Assembly (NCBI GenBank): GCA_913020115.1
Contig: CAJWBQ010000017.1
Coordinates: forward strand, 34,186-98,185
DNA length: 64,000 nt
Source: an uncultured Cellvibrionales bacterium
GTDB lineage: Bacteria > Pseudomonadota > Gammaproteobacteria > Pseudomonadales > Cellvibrionaceae
Reading direction: 5' to 3'
Under the pieces are notes generated by a model that was not told the DNA's origin, did not search any database, and saw nothing but the letters and a program-made list of their open reading frames with translations. Position 1 is the stretch's first letter. Each line of letters opens with the position of its first letter. Positions 48,948 through 58,641 of the stretch are shown piece by piece. The position numbers and the translations under genes were made by a program.

Positions 48948-49781
48948 CTAGTCGTAGATCGTTGGAATCGGCAAGCGCTTGTGTTGTGTCTTTTGAAAAA
49001 TACTGACAATTTTATTGGCGGCTTCTTCGCTTACGCTTTTGCCTTCAAGAAAATCGTCTAGAGTGTTATAGCTTAGTCCTAAGGCCTGCTCGTCCGGTTT
49101 TTGCGGGGCGTCAGATTCTAGGTCGGCAGTAGGTACTTTTTCAATGATGGCCTGTGGCGCGCCAAGGTGGTGTGCGAGTGCTCGCACTTGTCGTTTGTTA
49201 AGGCCAAATAAGGGCGCGAGGTCACACGCACCATCGCCCCACTTGGTGAAAAAGCCGGTGATATTCTCGGCCGAATGATCTGTGCCTAATACTAATGCCC
49301 CTAGCAGGCCAGCAATGTGGTATTGCGCTACCATGCGCGCCCGAGCTTTTACGTTTCCTCTGGAGAAATCGACGGTGTGGCGGTCAGTTGGCGCAAGAGA
49401 TTGAGAATTCAGCGCGTCCATAGTGGCTTCGTGAAGGCCGTCAGCGCCGGCCTTAATGTTGACCGCAACACTCTCGCTAGGCTCGATAAAGCGTATGGAC
49501 AGTTGTGCATCCTCTTCATCAGCCTGTGTATCGTAAGGCAGCCGCACGGCAATGAATTGGTAGATCGCATCACTGGGCTCGGCGTTCAGATCATTGATGG
49601 CGAGCTGAGCGAGGCGGCCGCAAGTGGCTGAATCGATTCCGCCACTGATACCTAGCACCAAACGTTTGGCGCCAGATTGTCTCAGTGTGTTTTTAATGAA
49701 CTCGATTCTTCTAAGGATTTCAAATGCTGGATCTATTGTCGGCAGCACTTTCATTTCAGCAATTATTGCAGCTCTATCCAT
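48948..49781 (-). CDS. nadE: Ammonia-dependent NAD synthetase
   Basis: 277 residues, similar to E. coli NadE (275). The ATP pyrophosphatase loop SGGIDS is at 46-51. [40 protein letters not shown] covers the substrate-binding region. There is no N-terminal glutaminase domain, so ammonia is the donor. Located between bamD (20 bp) and pilS (3 bp), an insertion relative to the P. aeruginosa gene order. Confidence 0.96.
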   Translation of the reverse strand: MDRAAIIAEMKVLPTIDPAFEILRRIEFIKNTLRQSGAKRLVLGISGGIDSATCGRLAQLAINDLNAEPSDAIYQFIAVRLPYDTQADEEDAQLSIRFIEPSESVAVNIKAGADGLHEATMDALNSQSLAPTDRHTVDFSRGNVKARARMVAQYHIAGLLGALVLGTDHSAENITGFFTKWGDGACDLAPLFGLNKRQVRALAHHLGAPQAIIEKVPTADLESDAPQKPDEQALGLSYNTLDDFLEGKSVSEEAANKIVSIFQKTQHKRLPIPTIYD

Positions 49782-49801
49782 AGGGGCGGACTCTACCTTT
49801 A

Positions 49802-50770
49802 TTAGTCAATTATTCCAAAGGTTAACCAACTTAACCAGGAGCGTTTGCCCGCTTGTTCAGCGGCTTCGCTCAGTGATTCATTGTCGTTGCGGAACTCCGG
49901 GTTATAAACTCGGCGACTGTCGAATCCGGGTGGTTCTTCTTTATCGAATAAGCCGAAGGTTGCTTTGCTTACCCAAGAGTCATTTTCAACCACTGAATTG
50001 TATTGGTAGTTAAATTCACCATTGGCATCTAAGGCGGGATGTTCTGGGTAGTTCGCACGCATAACTTCCAGAGAAGTATTGGCAAGTTCTGGCATTTCTA
50101 GTAAGTAGTAGCTCTGTACCATTACCGCCAGAGCATCGGGTACCGCGGGGGTTTGTTGGAAATTCTCGACAACATATCGGCCGCGGTTAACCGCACCTAA
50201 GTAGGCGCCACGCTTGAGGTAGTAATTAGCAACGTGAATTTCTAAGCGCGCGAGTAAGTTGCGCAAATAAATCATTCGTTTCTTAGCGTCAGCTGCGTAA
50301 GGGCTGTTGGGGTAGCGAGCCAATAGCTGCGAAAAATGGGCAAAAGACTCACGTGCAGAGCCTGGGTCACGGCTTGTGAGGTCTGTGGGCATAAAACGCT
50401 CAAATAAGCCCCGGCCTTCAGTGAAAGATGCCAAGCCTTTCATGTAGAAGGCGTAATCTACATTGCGATGCTGAGGGTGGAGGCGAATAAACCGGTCGGC
50501 GGCGGCAGTAGCCGCCTCAGGTTCAAAATTGCGATAATACGCGTAAATCAACTCGAGCTGGGCTTGTTCGGCATAGGCGCCAAACGGGAAGTTTTCTTCC
50601 AAGGCCTGCAAGTTTTGAATACCAATGTCCCATTGGCTGGTATTAAGCTGCTTTTGTGCAGCCTCGTAGAAAGCTTGTTCAGTGCTCAGCTCTGGGGTCT
50701 TTTCTTCATTGCTGGCACAGGCGGTGAGCAGTATAAGGCTGCCCAGGAGGAGAAATGCGCGAACTTGCAT
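49802..50770 (-). CDS. bamD: Outer membrane assembly lipoprotein BamD
   Basis: 322 residues. Lipoprotein signal with lipobox LLTAC (Cys18). Five TPR-like repeats follow: [31 protein letters not shown] and [13 protein letters not shown] are typical of BamD/ComL. Part of the BAM complex that inserts outer membrane proteins. It is clearly longer than E. coli BamD (about 245); the last 70-80 residues form a polar extension. It is divergent from rluD, as in E. coli and Pseudomonas. Confidence 0.94.
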   Translation of the reverse strand: MQVRAFLLLGSLILLTACASNEEKTPELSTEQAFYEAAQKQLNTSQWDIGIQNLQALEENFPFGAYAEQAQLELIYAYYRNFEPEAATAAADRFIRLHPQHRNVDYAFYMKGLASFTEGRGLFERFMPTDLTSRDPGSARESFAHFSQLLARYPNSPYAADAKKRMIYLRNLLARLEIHVANYYLKRGAYLGAVNRGRYVVENFQQTPAVPDALAVMVQSYYLLEMPELANTSLEVMRANYPEHPALDANGEFNYQYNSVVENDSWVSKATFGLFDKEEPPGFDSRRVYNPEFRNDNESLSEAAEQAGKRSWLSWLTFGIID

Positions 50771-50959
50771 GGATAATGACTCTTTTTATTCACTAAAGCG
50801 CTATTGGCTCTATGCTTATGATGGATTGTGGCTTATGAGAGAAGCGTTGTTTACACTAGCAAGCCTTTGGACCTGCTGGTGCGACAAAAGATCCATTTAA
50901 CCACAGACACAAGCAAGACCAAAGCGTCGATCATGAAATTGAAGGGTTTATAGAGTCAA

Positions 50960-51925
50960 ATGACAGAGAAAATAACGCTTGAGTGCCAAGTACCGCATAC
51001 AATGAGTGGCTGGCGCTTAGATCAGGCCGCGGCAGAGCTTTTTAATGACTACAGTCGCTCCAGACTTCAAACCTGGATTAAAGACGGCTTTCTGTTGGTG
51101 AATGGTGAGGCACGAAAAACTCGAGATAAGTTGTATGGCGGTGAGAATTTAGTGCTGCTCGCTGAGCCGGAAGAGCAGGGTGACTGGCTGCCGGAAGAAA
51201 TGGACCTTAATGTGGTCTATGAAGATGAGCACATATTGGTCATTAATAAACCCGCGGATCTAGTGGTTCATCCTGCCGCAGGGAATTACAGCGGTACCCT
51301 ACTAAATGGCCTGCTGCACTACTGTCCTGAGCTGGTTAACATTCCGAGGGCAGGCATTGTTCATCGTTTAGACAAAGACACTACCGGCCTAATGGTCGTC
51401 GCCAAAACGCTTATTGCCCATACTGACCTAGTGGCGCAATTGCAAGAGCGCTCGGTGAGTCGAGAGTATGAAGCTGTGGTGCGAGGTATTATGACAGGTG
51501 GTGGCCGAGTTGAGGGCGCTATTGGCCGACATCCTACCCAGCGTAAAAAAATGGCTGTGGTCACTATTGGTGGCAAAGAAGCTATAACCCATTACCGGGT
51601 GTTGGGGCGGTTTTCGTCTCACACTCATGTGCGATTGAAGCTAGAAACAGGAAGAACCCATCAAATTCGTGTGCATATGGCTCACATTCAATACCCATTA
51701 GTAGGTGATGTGACCTATGGTGGCGGGTTCAAAATTCCTCGAGGTGCCAGCGAAGCATTATTAGATTGCCTGCGAAATTTCAATCGACAAGCGTTGCACG
51801 CTGCAACATTGGGCTTGATTCACCCTCATACAGGTGAATATATGGAGTGGGATTGCGCTCGACCTAGCGACCTAGAGGAATTGTTGGATCAGTTGGCGGT
51901 AGATCTTAAAGGTAAAAATCTGTGA
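50960..51925 (+). CDS. rluD: 23S rRNA pseudouridine synthase RluD
   Basis: 321 residues. An N-terminal S4 RNA-binding domain (about 18-75) precedes the RluA-type catalytic domain, with HRLDKDTTGLMV carrying the catalytic Asp138. The ETGRTHQIRVHMAHI and GDVTYGG motifs follow. It modifies U1911, U1915 and U1917 of 23S rRNA in E. coli. Its stop overlaps the pgeF GTG start (GTGA). Confidence 0.95.
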   Translation: MTEKITLECQVPHTMSGWRLDQAAAELFNDYSRSRLQTWIKDGFLLVNGEARKTRDKLYGGENLVLLAEPEEQGDWLPEEMDLNVVYEDEHILVINKPADLVVHPAAGNYSGTLLNGLLHYCPELVNIPRAGIVHRLDKDTTGLMVVAKTLIAHTDLVAQLQERSVSREYEAVVRGIMTGGGRVEGAIGRHPTQRKKMAVVTIGGKEAITHYRVLGRFSSHTHVRLKLETGRTHQIRVHMAHIQYPLVGDVTYGGGFKIPRGASEALLDCLRNFNRQALHAATLGLIHPHTGEYMEWDCARPSDLEELLDQLAVDLKGKNL

Positions 51926-52683
51926 GTTATTGGGTGCCTGAGTGGCCCGCACCCACCAATGTTAAGAGTATTATTACAGCCTGTGAAGGCGGTGTCAGCG
52001 AAGGAGCTTATGCGAGTAATAATATGGGACTACATGTGGGCGACAAGCTCGAACATGTGCAAAAGAATCGTGCCAGTTTACAGGACTCGCTTGGTTTAAA
52101 TAAGCCGACTCAATGGCTTGAGCAGGTTCATGGCACGAAGGTGGTGCCAGCGCAGAGTGATGGTTTCGTGCGCACGGCAGACGGCAGCTATACTCAAGAG
52201 TCGGGGTTGGCGTGCAGTGTGATGACGGCCGATTGTTTGCCTGTGCTTTTCTGCGATCGCGAGGGAACACAGGTGGCGGCAGTGCACGCCGGCTGGCGAG
52301 GCTTGGCGGGAAATATTTTGCGCTCGGCGCGAAACAGTTTTAGTTGCTCTTCGAATAATATTCTGGTGTATCTTGGGCCAGCAATAAGTCAGGCTCATTT
52401 TGAAGTGGGTGTGGATGTACTTGAGGCCTTTTTTGAAAACGCCGAAAGTTCGACGGAGGCCGAAACAATCGCGGCCAGTTTTAAGCCCAGTTTAAACCCA
52501 ATGCGTTTTTATGCCGACATCTATGCGCTTGCGCGGATTCAATTTGCTCGCATGGGGATAGAATCCGTTTATGGGGGGAGCGCTTGCACATTTGGGGATA
52601 TGAAGGGCGATAAACCACAGTATTATTCTTATCGTCGCCAGGCCGACACTGGGCGCATGGCCAGCTTAATTTGGCTTGATTGA
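51922..52683 (+). CDS. pgeF: Peptidoglycan editing factor PgeF (YfiH, DUF152)
   Basis: 253 residues of the YfiH/laccase-domain family. Copper/zinc-site motifs: ASNNMGLHVGD, LEQVHGT, MTADCLPVLF, AVHAGWRGLAGNI and CTF near the end. The family acts in E. coli to remove mis-incorporated amino acids from peptidoglycan precursors; related proteins were reported as purine-nucleoside-active multi-copper enzymes. GTG start coupled to rluD. Confidence 0.92.
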   Translation: MSYWVPEWPAPTNVKSIITACEGGVSEGAYASNNMGLHVGDKLEHVQKNRASLQDSLGLNKPTQWLEQVHGTKVVPAQSDGFVRTADGSYTQESGLACSVMTADCLPVLFCDREGTQVAAVHAGWRGLAGNILRSARNSFSCSSNNILVYLGPAISQAHFEVGVDVLEAFFENAESSTEAETIAASFKPSLNPMRFYADIYALARIQFARMGIESVYGGSACTFGDMKGDKPQYYSYRRQADTGRMASLIWLD

Positions 52684-52704
52684 CTTGCATGGCGCTATGG
52701 CATA

Positions 52705-52732
52705 TTGAATTCATTGAAATTCACCCCATCTA
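52705..52732 (+). promoter_or_regulatory. Sigma-32 (heat-shock) promoter of clpB
   Basis: TTGAAT at 52705-52710, 13 bp spacer, CCCCATCTA at 52724-52732. The -10 part agrees with the RpoH consensus (CCCCATnTA) and the -35 with TTGAA. The clpB start codon is 50 bp further on. This gives clpB its own heat-shock start apart from rluD-pgeF. Confidence 0.82.
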
Positions 52733-52781
52733 TATTACATCACCTAGACATTCCGACGAAAATTAAAAGTAGACACTAATT

Positions 52782-55385
52782 ATGCGCATAGACCGTTTAA
52801 CCAATCAGCTGCAAATAGCCTTGTCGGATGCTCAGTCCTTGGCGGTTGGTCGTGATCATAGTCAGTTGGAGCCCGTGCATGTATTGCTCGCGATGCTTGA
52901 TCAAAAAAATGGCACGGTGCGGCCTCTGCTGACTCAAGCGGGTTTTGATGTGAATGGCCTGCGCAATGAGCTGGCCAAAGAATTGAACGGCCTTGCTCGC
53001 GTGCAAAGCCCAACGGGCGACGTGAACATGGCGGCCGAAATGGGCCGTTTACTTAATTTGGCTGATAAGCGTGCACAACAATATGGTGACAAGTTTATTT
53101 CCAGCGAGGCTGTCTTACTTGCCGCGATGGGTGATAGCAATAGTCAGCTGGGGAAAATGCTTTGCCAGTTTGGTCAGCAACAAAAGTTGGACGATACTGT
53201 TAAGCGGGTGCGAGCTGGTGAAACGGTGGATGATGCGGATGCAGAAGGCAACCGTCAGGCGCTGGATAAATATACCATCGATTTAACCGCTCGAGCGGAA
53301 GCGGGCAAGCTCGATCCCGTGATTGGTCGCGATGATGAAATTCGTCGTACCATTCAAGTTTTACAGCGGCGAACGAAAAATAATCCGGTGCTCATCGGTG
53401 AGCCAGGCGTGGGGAAAACCGCCATCATTGAGGGTTTGGCCCAGCGTATCATTAACGGCGAAGTGCCAGAAGGCTTGAAGAGTAAGCGCCTGCTGTCGCT
53501 GGACTTGGGTTCTTTACTGGCCGGCGCAAAATTTCGAGGTGAGTTTGAGGAGCGCTTAAAGAACTTGCTTAATGAACTCATCAAGGAGGAAGGTCGAGTT
53601 ATTCTATTCGTCGACGAACTCCATACTATGGTGGGAGCAGGGAAAGGTGAGGGCGCGATGGATGCGGGGAATATGTTAAAACCTGCTCTAGCTCGTGGCG
53701 AATTACACTGTGTGGGGGCAACAACGCTCAATGAATATCGTCAGTACATAGAGAAAGATGCTGCCCTAGAGCGTCGCTTTCAAAAAGTGTTAGTAGAAGA
53801 ACCCAATGAAGAAGATACCATTGCGATTCTACGTGGCCTGAAAGAAAAGTATGAAGTGCACCACGGTGTTGATATTACCGACTCGGCTATTATCGCCGCC
53901 GCCAAATTATCACAACGTTACATCACTGATCGACAATTGCCCGACAAAGCTATTGATTTGATCGATGAAGCGGCCAGCCGTATTCGCATGGAAATTGATT
54001 CCAAACCAGAGCCGATGGACCGTCTAGAGCGCCGTCTAATTCAATTGAAAATTGAACGAGAAGCGTTAAAGAAAGAGGACGATGAATCTAGCCGAAAACG
54101 TTTGCAGAAAATCAAGGAAGACATCGGTGACGCAGAGCGAGAGTTCGCCGATTTAGAAGAAGTTTGGCTCACTGAAAAAGCGGCACTGCACGGCACTCAC
54201 GAAATTAAAAGTAGCTTAGAACAGGCTAGGCTTGATATGGAGTCGGCGCGTCGCGCCGGAGACCTTGCTCGTATGTCAGAGTTGCAATACGGGGTTATTC
54301 CCGAAATGGAAAAGCAACTCGATATGGCAAGCCAAGTTGAAATGATGGAAATGACACTGCTACGAAACAAGGTAAGTGACGAAGAAATTGCGGAGGTGGT
54401 GTCAAAGTGGACCGGCATTCCCGTGAGCAAAATGCTCGAGGGCGAGCGGGACAAATTATTGAATATGGAAAAAGCCCTACATAAAAATGTTATTGGTCAG
54501 CGAGAGGCGGTCGAGGCTGTTTCTAATGCTGTTAGGCGATCGAGGGCGGGGCTTTCTGATCCGAATCGTCCCAATGGTTCCTTCCTGTTTTTGGGACCAA
54601 CAGGAGTGGGTAAAACCGAGCTGTGTAAAACGCTCGCGAACTTTCTATTTGATAGTCCCGACGCCATGGTGCGAATAGACATGTCTGAGTTTATGGAAAA
54701 ACATTCCGTGGCTCGCTTGATTGGCGCTCCCCCGGGGTATGTGGGATACGAAGAGGGTGGCTATTTAACCGAAGCGGTGCGACGCAGACCCTATTCAGTA
54801 TTATTACTTGATGAGGTTGAAAAAGCGCACCCTGATGTTTTTAATATATTGCTGCAAGTTTTAGAAGACGGTCGTTTGACTGATGGTCAGGGTCGCACAG
54901 TTGATTTTAGAAATACGGTGGTGGTTATGACCTCCAACCTCGGTGCAGATCGTATTCAGGACATTGCGCAAAGTGAACTCAATACTACTGAGCTTAGTGA
55001 GAATGAGCGTTATGACTTAATGAAAAACGCGGTTATGGAGGTTTTGCGCCAGCACTTTCGGCCAGAGTTCATAAATCGCGTAGATGACACTGTTGTCTTC
55101 CACCCTTTGAATCAGGATGAATTACGCCAGATTGCGACTATTCAGTTGGGTTTATTAAGTCGGCGCTTGGCTGACCGCGATCTTACTCTTTCGCTGGATC
55201 GCGCAGTAATCGATAAGTTGGCGGAAGTGGGCTTTGATCCGGTTTACGGTGCTAGGCCTCTGAAGCGGGCTCTGCAACATTTGCTGGAAAATCCGCTAGC
55301 TCAGGACGTGCTCGCCGGTAAATTTGTGGCGGGGGATGTCATTAGAGGCGAGCTAGTAGACGGAGGGATTCAATTCAGAGCTTGA
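52782..55385 (+). CDS. clpB: ATP-dependent disaggregase ClpB
   Basis: 867 residues, usual ClpB length. An N-terminal Clp-N domain (1-145) precedes the first AAA+ domain with Walker A GEPGVGKT at 206-213. The coiled-coil M domain (about 410-525) has the [13 protein letters not shown] helix. The second AAA+ domain has GPTGVGKTE near 605, [13 protein letters not shown] (pore loop) and a C-terminal D2 small domain. It rescues aggregated proteins with DnaK. Preceded by a sigma-32-type promoter. Confidence 0.98.
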   Translation: MRIDRLTNQLQIALSDAQSLAVGRDHSQLEPVHVLLAMLDQKNGTVRPLLTQAGFDVNGLRNELAKELNGLARVQSPTGDVNMAAEMGRLLNLADKRAQQYGDKFISSEAVLLAAMGDSNSQLGKMLCQFGQQQKLDDTVKRVRAGETVDDADAEGNRQALDKYTIDLTARAEAGKLDPVIGRDDEIRRTIQVLQRRTKNNPVLIGEPGVGKTAIIEGLAQRIINGEVPEGLKSKRLLSLDLGSLLAGAKFRGEFEERLKNLLNELIKEEGRVILFVDELHTMVGAGKGEGAMDAGNMLKPALARGELHCVGATTLNEYRQYIEKDAALERRFQKVLVEEPNEEDTIAILRGLKEKYEVHHGVDITDSAIIAAAKLSQRYITDRQLPDKAIDLIDEAASRIRMEIDSKPEPMDRLERRLIQLKIEREALKKEDDESSRKRLQKIKEDIGDAEREFADLEEVWLTEKAALHGTHEIKSSLEQARLDMESARRAGDLARMSELQYGVIPEMEKQLDMASQVEMMEMTLLRNKVSDEEIAEVVSKWTGIPVSKMLEGERDKLLNMEKALHKNVIGQREAVEAVSNAVRRSRAGLSDPNRPNGSFLFLGPTGVGKTELCKTLANFLFDSPDAMVRIDMSEFMEKHSVARLIGAPPGYVGYEEGGYLTEAVRRRPYSVLLLDEVEKAHPDVFNILLQVLEDGRLTDGQGRTVDFRNTVVVMTSNLGADRIQDIAQSELNTTELSENERYDLMKNAVMEVLRQHFRPEFINRVDDTVVFHPLNQDELRQIATIQLGLLSRRLADRDLTLSLDRAVIDKLAEVGFDPVYGARPLKRALQHLLENPLAQDVLAGKFVAGDVIRGELVDGGIQFRA

Positions 55386-55418
55386 GCATAATCGCCCAAG
55401 CGATATATTCTAGTGCGT

Positions 55419-55835
55419 TTAGCAAGCTTCGCCGACAATGCGAGTTGCGTTCTGCTTCCGCTGCTCAATTTCCTCTGGTGTAAGGTAGCGCGCTTCGCCG
55501 TTCTCATCAGTTGTTCTAACTCGGCTGTATTGTTGTAATGTTCTGAGGTTGGCTTGGGCTTTCGAGCAAAGTTCGGGGTCTTTCTTGCTAGCGGGTGTGG
55601 GCGCGGAATCAGTGCCTTTTTTGGCAACCGTTTTATCAGTCTGGGTGTTATATTTAACCGGTGTACTATGCCCTGTTTTGGTTGTGATTGATTTGGCCTC
55701 TCGGTTCTTTGGCGGGTGTGCTTGGTAGTGGGTCACCCCCTTGTCATCAACCCATTTGTAGACTTCTTCTGCGGCTAGGTTTGAACTGCTGAGCAGTATG
55801 ATTGTTAAAGCAGTGACCATCATCAATAAACGCAT
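55419..55835 (-). CDS. DUF4124 domain periplasmic protein
   Basis: 138 residues. Signal peptide (1-22, ends SNLAA), then DUF4124 (EEVYKWVDDKGVTHYQAHPP), a Lys/Thr-rich linker, and a C-terminal helical region with two cysteines (ELCSKAQANL and the terminal EAC) that may form a disulfide. The family is widespread in proteobacteria without known function. It is convergent with clpB. Confidence 0.85.
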   Translation of the reverse strand: MRLLMMVTALTIILLSSSNLAAEEVYKWVDDKGVTHYQAHPPKNREAKSITTKTGHSTPVKYNTQTDKTVAKKGTDSAPTPASKKDPELCSKAQANLRTLQQYSRVRTTDENGEARYLTPEEIEQRKQNATRIVGEAC

Positions 55836-55963
55836 GTCGACAAATCCTCGGTAATTGTTGGTCGTTCGTTCCCTAATATTCCGTACTATACCGCCAATTT
55901 CGCGCGAAATGCATGTACTTCAGCTCAAAATGAACTTTTTACCCGATAAAACAGCCCGTTCCC

Positions 55964-55991
55964 TTGACTTTGCTGGCAAGTTTGCCAGAAT
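55964..55991 (+). promoter_or_regulatory. ilvIH promoter with a palindrome between -35 and -10
   Basis: TTGACT (55964-55969) and CAGAAT (55986-55991) are 16 bp apart. The spacer contains CTGGCAA-GT-TTGCCAG (55973-55988), a perfect 7-bp inverted repeat, placed so that a bound dimer would block RNA polymerase. Transcription would start near 55998. Confidence 0.5.
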
Positions 55992-55997
55992 TGCGCT

Positions 55998-56288
55998 TTC
56001 GCAGGGTAGAGAATAGATTTAGCCGATAAGCTCGGCAAGACAAATCGATACACGGCAAGCCAACCGTTTGCTGCTTCCAGCCTGAGTGCGTAGGTCCGTC
56101 CACCGACGTTGCCTGGTCAGCCCCACAACACTAAAAATGTAGGGAGCCTGATGAAGATCCAGTTATTATTAACCGTGACACCTCAGGGTGCCTTAGCTTC
56201 ATTCCTATGATGGATGTGGCGAGGCGATCTATGGGCGATAGTCGTATATTGAAAATTAGTAGTAGGCAGTAAAATGAGGAGTACAGAG
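55998..56288 (+). promoter_or_regulatory. Long structured leader of ilvIH (attenuator or cis RNA)
   Basis: About 290 nt between the putative transcription start and the ilvI start. It contains hairpins GCCGA/TCGGC (56022-56036) and CGTC/GACG (56097-56108), a 19-codon leader ORF (56151-56210), and a bulged stem CGA-CTAT/ATAG-TCG at 56225-56244. There is no U-rich terminator, so release would have to be Rho-dependent or act on translation. A conserved RNA called ilvB-OMG is described upstream of ilvB in oligotrophic marine gammaproteobacteria; membership here is my inference and needs a covariance search. Confidence 0.5.
56151..56210 (+). CDS. Putative ilv leader peptide
   Basis: A 19-residue reading frame, MKIQLLLTVTPQGALASFL, with GGGAG 4 bases before its ATG. 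Five of 19 residues are Leu (three in a row, all TTA codons), plus one Ile and one Val, which fits a peptide whose translation reports charged branched-chain tRNAs. Its TGA overlaps an ATG (56207) of a second small frame that ends (TAA 56270-56272) shortly before ilvI. Too short for homology; support comes from position, ribosome binding site and composition. Confidence 0.45.
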   Translation: MKIQLLLTVTPQGALASFL

Positions 56289-58025
56289 GTGGAAATGCTT
56301 TCGGGCGGAGATATGGTTATAAGAGCCTTGCAAGATGAAGGTATCGAACACGTTTTTGGCTATCCAGGTGGTGCAGCCTTACATATTTACGATGCGATTT
56401 TTCGGCAAGACATTGTCAAACATATTCTAGTTCGGCACGAACAGGCCGCAGCGCATGCTGCAGATGGCTATTCGCGAGCGACTGATCGAGTGGGTACGGT
56501 ATTGGTGACCTCCGGTCCTGGTGCCACCAATACTATTACAGGTATTGCGACGGCTTATACCGACTCCATTCCTATGGTTGTGATATCCGCACAGGTAGCC
56601 ACAGACAAAATTGGTGAAGACGCTTTTCAAGAAACCGATATGGTGGGTGTTTCTCGCCCTGTTGTTAAGCACAGTTTTCTGATCAAGCACGCCAGTGAAA
56701 TTCCCTTGGCAATCAAGCAGGCTTATTATATTGCGTCTACTGGGCGCCCCGGCCCCGTGGTGGTTGATATTCCAAAAGACTGCACTGATCCAGCGCATAA
56801 ATTTGAATATGAATACCCCAAGAAGGTTAAGTTGCGTTCTTATGTGCCTGTTGATCGTGGTCATTCGGGACAAATTAAAAAAGCGGTGCAAATGCTGCTC
56901 GATGCTAAGCGCCCCGTGATTTATGCCGGTGGCGGTGTGATACAAGGCGGTTCTTCGGCGCTACTGGTCGCACTGGCAAAAGCCTTAAATTATCCGGTTA
57001 CAAACACGCTTATGGGCTTGGGTTCTTTCCCCGCCAGCGACCGCCAGTTCATAGGTATGCTGGGTATGCATGGTACCTTTGAAGCCAATACCACAATGCA
57101 TCACGCCGATGTTATTTTAGCGGTTGGTGCTCGATTTGATGACCGAGTAACTAATACACCGGGCAAATTTTGTCCTTCGGCCAAGTTTATCCACATCGAT
57201 ATTGACCCTGCCTCAATATCGAAAACGATTACCGCTGACGTGCCTATCGTTGGCGCAGTGGACAGTGTGTTGACTGAAATGTTGGCACTGCTGAAAGACA
57301 CTAAAGAAAGCCCTGACGCCGAAGCGATTAATGATTGGTGGTCGCAAATAAATGAGTGGCGAGCGAGGCACGGCATTTACACGGAATCGCGTTACAACAC
57401 CGACGGCAATATGATTATGCCGCAGGACGCAATCAAAGCGCTTCACGAGGCGACAGGTGGTGATGCCTACGTGACTTCTGACGTGGGTCAGCATCAAATG
57501 TTTGCTGCTCAATACTACTTGTTCGATAAACCCCGCCGCTGGATCAACTCTGGTGGTCTCGGCACGATGGGCTTCGGTATTCCGGCCGCTATGGGTGTTC
57601 AGATGGCTGAGCGCGATGCTGTAGTGGCGTGTGTCACGGGTGAAGGCAGCGTGCAGATGTGTATCCAAGAGCTGTCTACGCTTAAGCAATATAATTTACC
57701 CATAAAAATCATTTGCTTGAATAATCAGGCCTTAGGCATGGTTAAGCAGTGGCAAGACATGGTGTATGACGGGCGTTATTCTGAAATCCACTATGAGGAA
57801 TCGCTACCGGACTTTGTTAAGTTGGCTGAAGCTTATGGTCATGTTGGCATTCGGGTTACTAAGAAAGAAGAGTTGAAAGCAAAAATGGAAGAGTGTTTTA
57901 GCCTTAAAGATCGTGTTGTTTTTATGGACATAATGGTTGACCCGTCTGAGCATGTATACCCAATGCTGGTGGCTCCCAATGGCTCTATGCGCGATATGTG
58001 GTTAAGTAAAACGGAGCGCACATAA
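56289..58025 (+). CDS. ilvI: Acetolactate synthase large subunit
   Basis: 578 residues, thiamine-diphosphate enzyme making 2-acetolactate or 2-aceto-2-hydroxybutyrate. It begins [18 protein letters not shown], close to E. coli IlvI (MEMLSGAEMVVRSL). Catalytic glutamate in [13 protein letters not shown]; ThDP/Mg site in [24 protein letters not shown] 56289 is chosen: AGGAG at 56277-56281 is 7 bases upstream, while ATG 56274 would add five residues without a site. It lies 2 bp before ilvH. Confidence 0.95.
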   Translation: MEMLSGGDMVIRALQDEGIEHVFGYPGGAALHIYDAIFRQDIVKHILVRHEQAAAHAADGYSRATDRVGTVLVTSGPGATNTITGIATAYTDSIPMVVISAQVATDKIGEDAFQETDMVGVSRPVVKHSFLIKHASEIPLAIKQAYYIASTGRPGPVVVDIPKDCTDPAHKFEYEYPKKVKLRSYVPVDRGHSGQIKKAVQMLLDAKRPVIYAGGGVIQGGSSALLVALAKALNYPVTNTLMGLGSFPASDRQFIGMLGMHGTFEANTTMHHADVILAVGARFDDRVTNTPGKFCPSAKFIHIDIDPASISKTITADVPIVGAVDSVLTEMLALLKDTKESPDAEAINDWWSQINEWRARHGIYTESRYNTDGNMIMPQDAIKALHEATGGDAYVTSDVGQHQMFAAQYYLFDKPRRWINSGGLGTMGFGIPAAMGVQMAERDAVVACVTGEGSVQMCIQELSTLKQYNLPIKIICLNNQALGMVKQWQDMVYDGRYSEIHYEESLPDFVKLAEAYGHVGIRVTKKEELKAKMEECFSLKDRVVFMDIMVDPSEHVYPMLVAPNGSMRDMWLSKTERT

Positions 58026-58027
58026 TC

Positions 58028-58519
58028 ATGAGAAGAATTATTTCTGTTTTGATGGAAAATGCTCCAGGTGCCTTGTCGCGAGTAGTGGGATTGTTTTCTC
58101 AGCGAGGTTACAACATCGAGTCTTTGACTGTGGCGCCCACGGAAGACGACACCTTGTCGCGATTGACACTCACGACCATTGGTAATGATCATAAAATTGA
58201 ACAAATCACCAAGAACTTAAATAAGCTAGTTGATGTGGTTAAGTTGGTTGATCTTACTGAAGGCGCGCATATTGAACGTGAGCTGATGCTGATTAAAGTT
58301 AAGGCGACAGGTAGCTTGCGTGCAGAGATCAAACGTAATGTTGATATTTTCCGCGGTCAAATTGTGGACGTAACTAGTACGGTTTATACAGTTCAAGTGA
58401 CTGGCACTAGCGATAAGCTCGATGCTTTTGTACATGCTATCGGCGAGGCTGCAGTGTTGGAGGTCGTTCGCTCTGGTGTGTCGGGCATCGGCCGCGGCGA
58501 AAAAATATTGAGTTTGTAA
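58028..58519 (+). CDS. ilvH: Acetolactate synthase regulatory subunit
   Basis: 163 residues. An N-terminal ACT domain (MRRIISVLMENAPGALSRVVGLFSQRGYNIESLTVAPTE-type start) and a second ACT-like half from about 80 (ERELMLIKVKATG). It binds valine and controls the IlvI catalytic subunit. The length equals E. coli IlvH. It is followed by a strong terminator. Confidence 0.97.
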   Translation: MRRIISVLMENAPGALSRVVGLFSQRGYNIESLTVAPTEDDTLSRLTLTTIGNDHKIEQITKNLNKLVDVVKLVDLTEGAHIERELMLIKVKATGSLRAEIKRNVDIFRGQIVDVTSTVYTVQVTGTSDKLDAFVHAIGEAAVLEVVRSGVSGIGRGEKILSL

Positions 58520-58566
58520 TCGTGTTTACTGAGCCGGCCAATTGTTTAGGCTGGCTCTATAAGCCA

Positions 58567-58598
58567 TAAAAAACCCGCCAATTCAGCGGGTTTTTTTA
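58567..58598. terminator. Bidirectional terminator between ilvH and ilvC
   Basis: AAAAAACCCGC, CAATTCA loop, GCGGGTTTTTTT: a G/C-rich stem flanked by A run and T run, so it works on both strands. It ends ilvIH on the plus strand and can also serve the convergent ilvC transcript. Confidence 0.9.
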
Positions 58599-58641
58599 TG
58601 GCTGACCGCTTTTTGCAAAGACGGTCAGATGAGCTCTTGAA

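Noticed and set aside
56427..57689. Minus-strand frames of 172 and 158 codons over ilvI
   Set aside because: Shadow frames of a highly conserved gene; no start site or domain.
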